A stretch of 64,000 nucleotides of DNA from Linnemannia hyalina (Eukaryota; Mortierellomycota; Mortierellomycetes; Mortierellales; Mortierellaceae). A program made the position numbers and the translations under genes. The stretch spans positions 558,001-622,000 of the forward strand of contig JAHRHY010000023.1 in the NCBI GenBank assembly GCA_019671135.1, read 5' to 3'. The notes under the pieces are model-generated. The model was not told where the DNA came from. It was given only the letters and a program-made list of their open reading frames with translations, and did not search any database. The first letter of the stretch is position 1. Every line of letters starts with the position of its first letter. Shown in pieces: positions 10,800-21,574 of the stretch.

Positions 10800-12800
10800 A
10801 ACAACACATTTGATGAGGAGGTAATCCTTGGGGATCTGTCCGAGAAAATGTGGACACTGACAGTGGATTTTATCAACAAACCAGTATAACATCGACAAGC
10901 ATGTCCAGTTTAAGAAAACTCCCGGTGGTGGCGGGGACGACGAGGATGCAGGAGTCGACCCCGACATCGATGAGGAAGAGGACGAACAACCTTTCGACAA
11001 CAGATACGTTCAACGCAACCATCAAACCTCTCTCGCCTTTTCTCCTCTGCCCAAATCTAAAATAACGAGCATATGACTTATTGGCGCGGCATCTATTTCC
11101 GATGGCTCCCATCATCACGTCGTCACAACAACCCTTTGTATCACTCTCAGAGCGAGAGCTTGGAGCGTTTTGCTGGACGCGAGGACCTTTAATGGACAGG
11201 ATGATACATTTGACTACTCTGAATAACACTGCTTTCACTTCTATCAATGATCTCGATGAGTGGATATCAGGAAAAGAACCCGGCTTTCTTTTCAAAAACT
11301 TTATCGTCGAAGTTACCCCTCAAGGGCTTAGAGTCGTCAACGGAGGAAAGCATGACGCCGAGCCGCCGTCAAACTGTTGTCTTTGGATCAGATCCGGACT
11401 CACTTGAACGTTGTCAGGTATGAATGGCTCGACCCCGTTACCTATGTCGAGAAGGGATACGCCTTGAGAGGATCCATCATGACTGATGGCTTCCGCTTTC
11501 AGTTTCTTGCATTCAAGCTCCGAGAGCTTCGACGTGTTCGTTACCGAAGGCTGGACGACAGTCACTGGGCGACAACCGCTTGCCACCAAGATTGACGTCA
11601 ACCGTTGGAGGGGTCGACTACTACCTCCAAGAGATCAGGAATGTCATCACCAGCAAGGAGGATATGGCAAGACTGTGGCCTGGAGTTCGACCGGAGGAGA
11701 TTAAGATATTGACTTTGGGTGGAAGGCAAGCATGTGTTGTTGGTGCGTTTGGATATATTCCCGAGGAGTCGTGAGCGAATGGAAAAGGCAAGGAGGTTGA
11801 CCGGACACATCCAACCATGGACGAGATCACCGCCACTTCTGACGAACCAACAGCATCCTCGATATCCTCAATCCCTCTTCTGTCCCCATCTCAGCGTACC
11901 CCCAGATCAACAATCAACAAACGCGCCAATGGTGTCGTCAAGGACGGTGTTTCACAATATGGCAATCAAACAAAAGGTAGTGTATCAACCAAGCATTCCG
12001 GTTCCGTCGGTGGCTCGAGGATGAAAAGCACGCTATACAGGAGGGAGAACAGGAAATAATCGCGAAAATTGAGGGCCGTCTGCCCACTCTCAAAGGCCAA
12101 GGCGCAAATGTCGTCGACTATGTTGCAAAACTGGAGAAGGTCGAACGTCGTTTGTTGGAGTTCTATAGTGGCCGTGATCAGTAGTACAAGCGCCACAAGT
12201 GGGACATGGAGCGAGCCCGTCACTACGAATACCAGCTGATCGCTGATCGTCTTCTAGGGATCGCCGGCGGAAGCATCGGACGTCCTCGAGATTCTTCGAA
12301 CCCTGCATTGATTGGAGCGGGCCTGGCCAAGTTCTCGACTAGGAGTGAAGTGTCGTCCCTGTACGTTAATCTTCTCCTATTTCATCAAACTGGTAAGCAT
12401 TGTGTAATGGCCATTGTCGGACACCCTTAACACAGTAACACATATACCAACATCTCAAACATCACTTTATTTTTTATAGTTCCGGTTGTTGGTTGAACGA
12501 ATATTATACCAGCAAGAGGTATCCTCAGCTCATTGTCGCTCAGGTCACTCTCTGCCGCTTCTACTCGGGCCCGAGTGCCATGTGTACCATCATCGCGACG
12601 TTATGGCAGCCGAGAATATGGCGAACATTGTGAGAAGTTATCTGGAATGATAAGAGCGGCCTGAGAATCTACACCCCGTAGCCGTTGACAGCTCTCTCCC
12701 ATGGACGGCAAAGGCCGGCGCTGGACCCACTACAAGTTCCACCACCGCCTCCTCCAGCAGCAACAAGGCATGGGACAAGACTTGGCGCATTAAACATTGC
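10800..12800 (+). pseudogene. Degenerate eukaryotic TnpB-like (Fanzor) RNA-guided nuclease relic
   Basis: No intact frame remains, but in several frames the translation follows TnpB/Fanzor order. An acidic N-terminal fragment (about 10880-11060) and a piece starting at 11101 come first, then a segment with VEKGYALRGSIMTDGFR (about 11445-11500). Next is a RuvC-I-like stretch EIKILTLGGRQACVVGAF (about 11697-11750), where the catalytic Asp is missing. A helical bridge reads KWDMERARHYEYQLIADRLL, then LIGAGLAKFS. NEYYTSKRYP (about 12495-12525) is a decayed zinc-ribbon entry. The RuvC-III signature YHHRDVMAAENMANIVRSYL ends at a TGA at 12648-12650. Lesions include frame changes and an in-frame TAG at 12182-12184. 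A Ser/Thr-rich tail may extend to about 12795. Fanzors are nucleases related to IS200/605 TnpB that use a guide RNA. The assignment rests on motif order and on the HRDVMAAEN block. Confidence 0.65.
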
Positions 12801-12881
12801 ATATTAAGCTCGCTGTTGACGACGGTTTATTTTAGACTGGTGGAGCATAGAGAGGGCATGCGAACTGAAAAAAGAGGTGAT

Positions 12882-15121
12882 TCAACGCTGTCTCCGCTTC
12901 AGCACCTCCTCTGTTGGCGATGATGGTGGCACGAGGGTTCGGATATCCTGTAGAGGGTTCGGCGAGATCTGTATCCTGATTCGACCTGTCCAGGACCTCT
13001 TTTGCGAAGGTGTGAGCATCATGTTGTTCTGGAACTTTTTCTCCGAGGCTGAGTGGGTTGTATCGCTTGACATTTTGACACCATTCGCCATCTTGGCCTT
13101 CTCTAACACGACATCATGACGCTCCTTTGCTCTCAACACCTTTTAACCTTGCTTCTCCAAATACGCCGAAGAGAGCAAGAGTAAACAGGCGTGGTTAGAC
13201 GTGGTGTCAACCAAAAACAAAAACAAAAACAAATGGAAGCAAATGAAGGGCGCTTACCATAAAGTTCCACATGATGGCATGGGAGATGTCCTCCAAAAAC
13301 GCCTCCAAGCCTCCAGCGCTTCGAGGTAGATGGACCATGGTCGAGGTCGTCTCCCCTGCAATCGCGATGTCGCCCATCGGCTTGACTTGGTAAAAGATCC
13401 CAACGAACCCTAGTTAGAGTGTCAGAAATAAACAAAACACCCAATAACACGATCTCAGAACAGACGACTATTAACCCCCTGTAGGACAATTCATATACCT
13501 GCGACATCAGCCATCATGACTAAGGCATCCTCTACCCGGAGAGCAACATGCGCCTCTTGGATGCATCGGGCCAACCTGACGTTCTTGCGATTTTGGAGAG
13601 CAAGATCTCGCTCCGTGCAGCCCGGCCTTTTAAACTCGATGTTCGAGATCTCCTAACCCTCGTACATGAAGAGGCAATCTACTTTTCGTCCGCTCTAGCT
13701 CACTTCATTGTACTCGGCTGCCTGTCGTTGCCGCATGACCTTCGACGCCTCCAACTCCTTCTCTCCACTAATAATCAATGAACTGGTTGCTGGTTAGAGC
13801 GCTATTCAGATTGTATATGTAGCGGTCCACTTACACCTCATCATATTGTAGCAACGTACGTGCGGAGGGTCACCTTGTCCACCATGACAGAGAAAATCGA
13901 CGTCCACAACTGCAAACAGTCATTCTCTTATAAACTGGCAGCTAGAAAAATAATATTCGCATCGTTACTAAACGGTGTACATAAATCGCATCGGCAATGA
14001 TGTTGTTCAATAAAATCATAATAATTACAGTAGGACTAGGATTTGTAGAGTCTTGTCTTCCAATTCAGCGCGTACTGGCAACTCCTCCAGATCCGCGTGC
14101 TCCTTGTGTATGGCTCCTCGGTCGATGATCAGGTTCTTCCTGAGACCTGCCACGCCTTTCTCTGCAAGGATTGAGCTATACTTTCGAGTGATGATGGTGC
14201 ACTCGTACTCCTCGAATCCTTCAACGACACTCAACGCCTTCGCAGTCTCGACCAAACCCTCCTCATCCTTCTCCTCGAAGTGTTGGCAGGCTCTCTTTGA
14301 CATGGTGTTCAGGACACACGACATGGCCACCCTATCGAAGTGCATGAATGCTCATCATTACATCAAAAACCCATGGGGGGGGGGGGGGGGGGGTACTGAG
14401 CGTCTTTGACAATAATGATATCTTTTTCTTGAGGACCCCGACGTTGGTATTCCTTCAACGACTCAGCGGCATGGTTAAAGAGCAGAGTATGCACAGGCAG
14501 CATATCTGGCAGCTGTTCCGGAAATGAGACATCTTTCTTGCCATTCGCTTACTGCTCACGTGTGTAGGATTAGCGCATTGGATACAAGGTGATGGATATT
14601 GATCACGATATATCAGCTACCGCTCATATTATCAAATTCTCTCCATGCTAGGACAGCTTCATTCTTATCATATCCATCAGCGAGATGGTTAGAGTGTGCC
14701 AAGGCTCTTCCGTGGCGCAAAGATGCTTTCTGCGCTTGTTGATGGTTGAAGTCGGTGTTGACGACATTGATACCTCCATAGCAAAGTCATGTAAAGAGCG
14801 GCCGATAATTGCATGATGCGTAAGTAGCCACGACTTTGAGAGCAAAGCAAGAAGTAAACGTTACTTACTAGCGCCACTGTCATCGGCTTTGCCCTGACCA
14901 GTGTTTCTTGTCTCCTGCACATTGGGTTGTTTTGCTGATGGTGCCTCCGGGCTGGGGCGGACGGCGCTGAGGTTGATTGTCCTTAGTTTTACCTCCCGTC
15001 CTACAATGATATCACGCTGCAACTCATCCAGGCAGTTCTCCTTGATGAGGACCGTGTTTTGGGATGTTCGAGTTTGAGCCTGACTTAGATTCACATGTGT
15101 TGAACCGCTGACTGATGCCAA
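12882..15121 (-). pseudogene. Broken multi-exon lineage-specific gene with a PD-(D/E)xK-like nuclease motif
   Basis: Exons can be traced on the minus strand with phases that fit: about 15121-14869, 14773-14621, 14547-14397, 14331 to about 14030, then about 13909, 13785-13498, 13410-13260 and 13160-12882. One segment reads KVDCLFMYEG, one codon now a stop, then EISNIEFKRPG. This is a D...E-x-K arrangement like PD-(D/E)xK nucleases, followed by RDLALQNRKNVRLARCIQEA. The first exons give a Ser/Thr/Gln-rich region and a helical region (MLPVHTLLFNHAAESLKEY, VETAKALSVVEGFEEYE). Lesions: TAG at 13695-13697, TAG at 13653-13655, a 4-base GTAC insertion near 13855, and TAA at 13143-13145. I do not know a named family. 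The nuclease assignment is inference from the motif. A second broken copy lies near 35.0-35.7 kb. Confidence 0.6.
14375..14393 (+). repeat. G19 homopolymer tract
   Basis: Nineteen consecutive G on the plus strand. On the minus strand it is a C run just inside the 5' end of an intron of the broken nuclease-like gene, a few bases after its GTACCC donor. Confidence 0.9.
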
Positions 15122-15419
15122 GAACTCCAGTTGCTTAAGGCAGAAGGTTCGTATCGACCGGTGAACGAGTTTGTGAAATTCAATGGACCTGAGGCTGCTG
15201 GAGTAATTTTCAAAGTCTGATGGATATTAGCCCAGAAATGCTTCTACTGACCAACCGGAAACGATGTTGGCGGGGAAGAAGGGATGAACATCCAGGTTCG
15301 GGTGGCACTCGAAGCTATCAGGTCCGAAGTACAGAGGCTTGATACTCATAGTGTCAGGAATCTGTGTGTGAGCAGGAAAGAAAGAACAAAAAACGGGAGA
15401 CGTAGACTACGAAATCGCT

Positions 15420-15650
15420 TTCATCGACAGTCATCCATGATACCCGTGCAAACAGAAAAGGCAAAAACAGAGGCAATTGAGGGAATGGAGCTGAGGCGCA
15501 CACGATTCCCGCCATTCGGGCAGCAGAATCTGGCGACTTAATACTATACCTTGATGCACCCGCCATTCGGGCAGTGCACCTGGTCGACATCTCCTCCGCC
15601 ATTCGGGCAGCAAGGAGCACCGAGATAGGACTTTAACGTCAATTAAGCGT
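15420..15650 (-). pseudogene. Cys-rich CPNGG-repeat relic
   Basis: The sequence CCGCCATTCGGGCAG occurs three times on the plus strand, starting at 15509, 15560 and 15596. Read on the minus strand, all three copies fall in one frame and give CCPNGGGD, HCPNGGC and CCPNGGN, separated by TAG and TAA stops. A preceding AG at the exon-like start would give SYLGAPCCPNGG. This suggests a decayed small cysteine-rich repeat protein. No start codon or signal peptide could be found. The irregular spacing (51 and 36 bases) argues against a simple satellite. Confidence 0.3.
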
Positions 15651-16180
15651 CAACAAACGTCCAGCATACCTCTGCTAAGCCTGCATAGAATGGAGATTCT
15701 CAGACCATTCTTCTCACCGCTGGTGACAATGCAACCCGCGCAGGGATATCGTAGACGTTCCAATTAAGTTTGAGCTCCAGGCAACAATAGCAGCGGTGTA
15801 GTATTTTCGGTGACGTAATCCGCGCGCAAATCCCCTTTATGACTCTACTAGAAACCTTAATACTGTAGACACATGGATACAATGCTATATCATATCCCTT
15901 GTCCTTCTTATCCTTGTTCTCCTTGTCGTTCTATCTTCGTTCTGTTCACTTACACGTTCAACTTTTTGCATCAGCGTTCTCAACACCATCCATCGCCTCA
16001 AGACCTTTCATCCATTACCTCAAGCCTTTCATCCATTTCTTCACATTACCTTGCCTCGCTATCAGCGTAATCTCGGTCAAGTTCAAACCCGTCCATCGTC
16101 GTCGTCATTCCTCCTTCCATCTTCCTGCGGCCAGTGTCCTACCCTCATCTCGGTCTAACTATTCCTTGCAAGACCATATC

Positions 16181-17413
16181 ATGAGTGACGCCATGTTTTC
16201 GCAGCCGAGACTCAGGCGAAAATGTCTCCTTACCATTGGCGGTCTTGTCCTGGTGAACATCATCGTCTGGATTCTAGCCGCGTTTGCTGCGAAGGCATAT
16301 CCATCTCTTCTGGGTGCCATGGTTATAGCCTACACTCTTGGACTCCGACATGCCGTTGACGCGGATCACTTAGCTGCCATTGATAACGTCACCCGGAAGC
16401 TGATGTATCAAGGCTCGCTTAAGGCCCGAGAAAATGGACAGGATTCTTGGACGCCGCCCGTCTGTGTTGGACTGTTCTTCTCTCTTGGTCATTCTACAAT
16501 TGTCATCATTGCCTCGGTCGCGTTGGCATGCACGGCGACGGCGATCAAGGACAAATTTGAGGCCTTTGGTGACACGGGGGGGATCATTGGCACATCAGTC
16601 TCAGCAGCCTTCTTGTTCCTGATCGGTTTCATCAACTTGTATGTGCTATTCCAAGTGGGGCAGGAACTACGAACAATTCATCGAACAGGCGAGTATCGGT
16701 ACCGCGATCCCCTCGAGGAAATGATCAGGGCATCTCCCGATACCAGCTCTGCCGACGACAGCCACGGCGACGGTATCGTCAACGAGACCGACAACAAACA
16801 CGCCAGCGAGACCGACAACAAACACGCCAGCGAGACGATTAAGCCCGAAGCTTCCCGATTCCAACCTGGTGGACTGTTTGCCCGTATATTCCGACCCTTG
16901 TTCAACTTGATCGATCGCAGCTGGAAAATGTACCCACTTGGGGTACTGTTTGGGCTAGGATTTGATACTGCGACAGAGGTGGGCTTATTAGGGATCGCGG
17001 CTACGAACGCGCAGGCTGGTTTCCCAACGTCTGTCATCCTCATCTTTCCTGCTCTGTTCACGGCCGGCATGAGCTTGATCGACACTTTGGATGGTATCAT
17101 TATGGCGAAGGCTTACGGCTGGGCGTTTGTGAACCCAGTCAAAAAGCTTTGGTATAATTTCGTCGTGACACTCATGGGAGTCGTCGTGGCGTTTGTGGTC
17201 GGCATCGCGGAGCTGTTAGGATTGTTGGCGGAGAAACTCGACCTCGAGGGGCCTTTCTGGGATTTCTTTACCATGCTGAGCGATAACTTTGGCCTGATCG
17301 GATATGTGATTTTGGCCGCATTCATCTTCACTTGGGCTTTTGCAGTTCTATTCTACAAGTATGGGCCAATGAAGGATCTTGAAAGGAGGGTTGCAGAGTC
17401 AGGCACAGTATAA
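16181..17413 (+). CDS. NiCoT-family high-affinity nickel/cobalt transporter
   Basis: Intronless, 410 residues. An open frame extends upstream of 16181, but it is Ser-rich leader. The ATG at 16181 begins the conserved region. The family signature RHAVDADHLAAIDNVTR is at residues 56-72 in the second membrane helix, and its His and Asp residues bind the metal. The second signature LGFDTATEVGL is at about 259-269. About eight hydrophobic helices are visible, with a long hydrophilic loop between the two halves. These proteins import Ni2+ or Co2+ across the plasma membrane. In fungi nickel is mainly needed for urease. The central loop holds two tandem copies of an eight-residue unit, ETDNKHAS, encoded by an exact 24-base duplication. 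The length is usual for the family. Confidence 0.93.
   Translation: MSDAMFSQPRLRRKCLLTIGGLVLVNIIVWILAAFAAKAYPSLLGAMVIAYTLGLRHAVDADHLAAIDNVTRKLMYQGSLKARENGQDSWTPPVCVGLFFSLGHSTIVIIASVALACTATAIKDKFEAFGDTGGIIGTSVSAAFLFLIGFINLYVLFQVGQELRTIHRTGEYRYRDPLEEMIRASPDTSSADDSHGDGIVNETDNKHASETDNKHASETIKPEASRFQPGGLFARIFRPLFNLIDRSWKMYPLGVLFGLGFDTATEVGLLGIAATNAQAGFPTSVILIFPALFTAGMSLIDTLDGIIMAKAYGWAFVNPVKKLWYNFVVTLMGVVVAFVVGIAELLGLLAEKLDLEGPFWDFFTMLSDNFGLIGYVILAAFIFTWAFAVLFYKYGPMKDLERRVAESGTV
16784..16831 (+). repeat. 24-base tandem duplication inside the NiCoT gene
   Basis: Two identical units, GAGACCGACAACAAACACGC plus CAGC, lie back to back and encode ETDNKHAS twice in the cytosolic loop. The frame is kept. 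Perfect identity suggests a recent duplication. Confidence 0.9.
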
Positions 17414-18169
17414 GAGCCTCATTAAGCTATTACATCAGCTTAATCTCGTCTTTTTTTTAATACAGTATATGTATTCCTGTGAAAGAATCGTAGAACTCGC
17501 CACCACTCCTAATGACACCACACATACTTGTGCTCCCTTGTACAATAAACGGCTATCGTTCTTGCACCTTTCATCTGTCCATCTTGTTCCCTCTCGACTC
17601 TTGTTCTTCCCTCGCATTCTTCTCCGTTGCCATTATAATCTTGCAGGATACACGACTTTATATGATAATTGTAAAGTAGGGAAGGAGTTAAAAAGAAACA
17701 AGGGGGAGGAGGAGGAGTACGAGAGGAGGGAAGATAGGTAGATCAAACTAAATGAACAACATCAAATGACAACATCAAAGGACTACATCAAACAACCACA
17801 CCAAGGGATGCTGGACATTTACTTTGGATACTGCCGGATCTTGTATATCCAGAACTGATCACCCTCGTTTCGTTTCCATACCTCATAATTGCTCCGCAAG
17901 GTGTGTTATGTGTACTTGCGGATAAACCGTTTTGAAATAAGAACCGACAATATCCAATCTGCATAGTCTCTGTGGGAGTATTTGAACGTTTCCGCGAACT
18001 CAGACATTGTCGAGTTTCCGCAGCGCTCAATTCGCTTCTTCAGTCATTCAACCATTTCATTCGACACTTGAACGTGATGGATTTTTTGTAAATTTGGAGG
18101 AAGACCCTACTCGCAGTAATTTCATGGAACAGGTGAGATTTTAAGGCGTTTTAGTCATAATGATAAAAT
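17414..18169. other. Intergenic stretch with a possible small coding relic on the minus strand
   Basis: On the minus strand from about 18008 to 17815 one frame reads MSEFAETFKYSHRDYADWIL and later YEVWKRNEGDQFWIYKIRQ, separated by a TAA. The composition looks like protein, but no family is recognised and no splice site repairs the stop. The rest is the 3' flank of the transporter gene. Confidence 0.3.
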
Positions 18170-19426
18170 CTAGTCCTGGAACAACATGGCGGCTAATTCC
18201 GGGTTTGCTCGGTGACCATTGGTGACAGCCTCGACCATTCGCATCATTGCCTCGTTTGACCACACGAAATTGTGTTGAGGAGATGAGGACGATGGACCCA
18301 CCGCTTCATCTTCCAAGGGCTGAGAAGGTTTGGACGACGCATCTCTTGTGACGTTCCTGAGTCCGCAACGGGCTGCCTGAGTCGGGTCCATAGACACACG
18401 GATAGACTGGAATTGCGCCAGTATAATGCGAAAGTGGTATGCACGGTAAAATTCAAAAGTAACTTCTCGGGCTGCATTCCTGTCCACATAGCTGTCGCTC
18501 CCTTCCTCTCCAACCTTTTCTTCCAACCCTGCAACGGTAACATGTGGGACACCCTCACAAGTTAAAAGAGACCTCGCATGCTCTCGCAAAACTCTGGTCT
18601 CCTGAACGAACCCGCTCACTTTGAGTTCTTGTCTGACTGGTTCGGGTGCAATCTTGAGAACGTGCTGAAAGACTCCCAAATTCTTCTCTAGGTATCGAAG
18701 GCGAAAGTTGAAAAGGAGCTCAGGCTCATTCTCCTCTGTCCATGCCGCCTTCTCTATGATTTCGTCGTAGTCATCGAAACCTTTCTTGTTGCCGCCGAGC
18801 TTGATCTGTGCGGACGAGTCGTCATTATCCGCTTTGGACACGAACTTAATTGGGAACGTACAATTTTTGTCCATGTCCAAAACGCGGACGAGAGGGTTGA
18901 GGATGGGTTCCAAAAAATCAAACGAAGCCTTGGTCTTGAAACGATCGTGGACGAAACCTCGGATGTTGTCCAGGTGAGCAAGAGTCGATGTCAGGATTGG
19001 GACGCAGTCAACCGAGACGAAATTTTCGGAGAACTCACGGATGGCAAGTCGTCGTTGTTGCCGCTTCTGTTCTCGTTGATCCTGGTCCCCAGATGCAAGG
19101 TACTCTTCGTAAACCCAATTGGACTTGAGATTACCTGGTGGTATCACCGTAACTAAAAAGCGAGTATTAAGGGAGGGAGTGTTTAGTTGGATGATAACGT
19201 TAGACCAAAACCTTGATGCGGGCACAGTAGTCTCCTGATCAGATTGTCGCCACATTACTGAAAAACGACAGCGATGCTAGTATTCTTTACCATCATAATA
19301 ATATCCGACTGGATCTGGATTTCGACCTTGACGCTGACCCGAAGGAGCAGCATGGACCATGAAAGCCGTGGTCGCGAAGAGGACCAAGGAGGATAGAAGC
19401 AGGACTGGTTTCTTGGAGAAGTGCAT
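18170..19426 (-). CDS. Protein of unknown function with a predicted signal peptide
   Basis: A two-exon model, 19426-19291 and 19257-18170, joins in phase across a 33-base gap with GTAAAG donor and TTTTTCAG acceptor, giving 407 residues. Exon 1 encodes a signal peptide: MHFSKKPVLLLSSLVLF, ending at MVHA-APSGQ. The remainder is mostly hydrophilic and helical with no family that I know. It has a Lys/Arg/Gln-rich segment after residue 100 and an acidic middle, and ends MLFQD. The intron is very short for this window (median roughly 60-130 bases), so the signal-peptide exon could belong to a separate small gene. The long frame would then start internally at the ATG at 19255. A second potential intron (about 19212-19154) would truncate the product and was not used. 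The 361-codon open frame itself is well supported. Confidence 0.5.
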
Positions 19427-19879
19427 CGTTAGTTCGCAGTGAGTAGATTGGGGATGATGTTGGATTCAATGCAATGAGATGAATGGATGAGGAGAAAGAA
19501 TGAACAGATGCATTGTCCAATGAAGCGTTGGACGCTACTTTCGCTCCTTTGATCCGCAGTCGTTTCATGGGCAAGTTGCAACGCCTTCCCCTTCTCCGCC
19601 TACATGGATCCAAGGGAAGAGATGGTTGCACAAAGTAAATTTCAAGGGAACTGACAGAAAATTCGAGGGTACCTCAAGTCGCCGAAGCCTATGCAGACTT
19701 AGTAACCAACTGGTTTGTCACAGCCAAGCGTTCATTGCGACGTTGCTTTTTGATCCTCGATGTCGGCTCTTTCAATCCATGCTTCTGCACGGCTGTCTAC
19801 TAAGGCGAACTAATTGGAATGTCACTTAAGGGGTCTATTCGTACTTGAATGTGGTCTGTGCTCACCTACAGCAGATTAA

Positions 19880-21574
19880 GTTCACTGGCAGTGAGGCCTT
19901 TAATGACCTGACGTTGTTCAAGTGAATGAGCACTGTGAACACCCCAACTTCTGCCAGCACCATAACGCCACGGATCTTCACGAAGTGACAGTGTATTGTC
20001 CCTTCGTCGTAAATGATCTGTATCAGTGGGACCATCGGGGCTCCTTCGTCCAATGCACTCTTTCCGAACCCGATAAGCCTCAGCCTCCATAGGTCCCATC
20101 CGTTGTTAGGCCTATCGCCTCTGTGGCTGCGACCAGTCACTTCGCCGAACTGGGCCTCCCTATCCTCAATCAAGACCTTGAAGTCCGGGCGGTCTGCCTT
20201 AAGTCCCTGCCTTTTCTGCGTGCTCGACTCTGTGTTTGGGATAACAAATGAACAATGTAACAGAACAATGGCTAGTAAAATCATACAAACTAAAAAGTAA
20301 ATAGCCTAACAAAAACACAATAACTTACAAGTGTGTGTGAATATCATCGTCCACATGACGCATAAGTTCTTTAAGATGGGAGCAATGTTGTTGACCACCA
20401 GTGTTTCCTCGGACTGCATTTCCATTTCCTTGCGAGGCAGATTCATGATCCTAAAAGAGCCCGGCAGAAAAGGAACGATACAAGCAAATGGAAGAGAAAG
20501 AAAGAGTTAGCAAGTATGTCTCCAGAATTGTCAAAACAAAAACAAAAAAAACATTTACTGGAACGTACAGGTGCTCGAACAACATCCGCAATCGATAAAT
20601 AAAATAGATACATAAATGGCAAAACATGCAATACGTTAGTTGACACGCCTGCAATTGTCAATGTACTCGATTGCAAGACTTCCTGTGTCACATTTTGTAT
20701 GCGATACAGACGCGATGCTGGCGATAAGTTCGTTCAGCAGTATCGACACTGCCATCGCTACTGGAAGGATCTTGTCCATGCATAGCCTACATAAAGTTGA
20801 AAGAGCATATTTAATATCAAGGCTAGTTGTCAAAGAAACAATAAAATATCGCAACCCTCCTTAAGCGATGCTCTATCCGTACCTTCTCCTTTTTTTGAGG
20901 CAGACGTATCTGAGGTGGTATTTGGTGTTCCTCTACATTTGATTTCCTCTGTGCTTCCTCGCCTAGCTCTTCAAAACCTGAGCTCTCCTTGTTACCTTCT
21001 TCCTGGCGGTTAGGTCGATCCTTGTCTTCCTGCTGGTTAAGGCGATCCCAGTCTTTCTGTTGGTTTTGGTTAAGGCGATCTTTCTGCCGGGCAGCCTCCA
21101 TTCCTAGTTAGATTTGGTTCCAAATACATATTAATCAAGAGTCGCCGGCCATATCAATGAATACTCATAATGATTCTTACAGAAGTGGTGTTGCGAATCC
21201 ATAACGAGGTGGTTCTCTGCTGCTTGTAATCGCTTCTTCCCATCTGATTTTAAGTGGGCATTCCTTTTCCCAACCTCTTCTCGTGTGGTGACATTGGTCC
21301 AGACAGCCAGTCGATCCTGTTCCTTCGGGGTCCACTCTTTCGTCAGCCGAGAGCCTGTCTCTTGCAATTCCTGGAGGGGGCTGTTATTGAGCGCAGGAAT
21401 CACCACATGCAGCCATTCGTTGGTAATCTCTCGGCGTTGATTGCTTGACGGCTGTACGGGTGTCAGGAACGCGACATGATCGAAGTCTTGCGGCTTATTC
21501 ACGCCAAGTACTGAGCATGTGGGTGATGTTGAACGTAGGTACGCCAAACTGGGGATTTCTTGTGATTTGTTCAT
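19880..21574 (-). pseudogene. Broken lineage-specific gene, possible nuclease-like C-terminal domain
   Basis: The model starts at MNKSQEIPSLAYLRS (21574) and reads a WTPKEQDRLAVWTN-containing helical region up to about 21181. It then has a Gln/Asp/Arg-rich exon from about 21104, an exon near 20795-20640 (DKILPVAMAVSILLNELI), one near 20457-20333 and a last exon from about 20230 to 19880. The last exon reads RPDFKVLIEDREAQFGEVTG, then NNGWDLWRLRLIGFGK and VPLIQIIYDEGTIHCHFVK. At two otherwise good introns (GTAAGA...CTAACTAG near 21181-21106, and GTAAGT...CACAG near 20332-20233) joining the exons creates a stop codon at the junction. The gene is therefore probably dead or mis-modelled. The D...E pattern in the last exon resembles the first half of a PD-(D/E)xK site, but the Lys is missing. 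Function unknown. Confidence 0.4.

Noticed and set aside
15509..15610. Three short repeats considered as a CRISPR-like array
   Set aside because: The organism is eukaryotic, the spacing is irregular and the repeats encode CPNGG in one frame.
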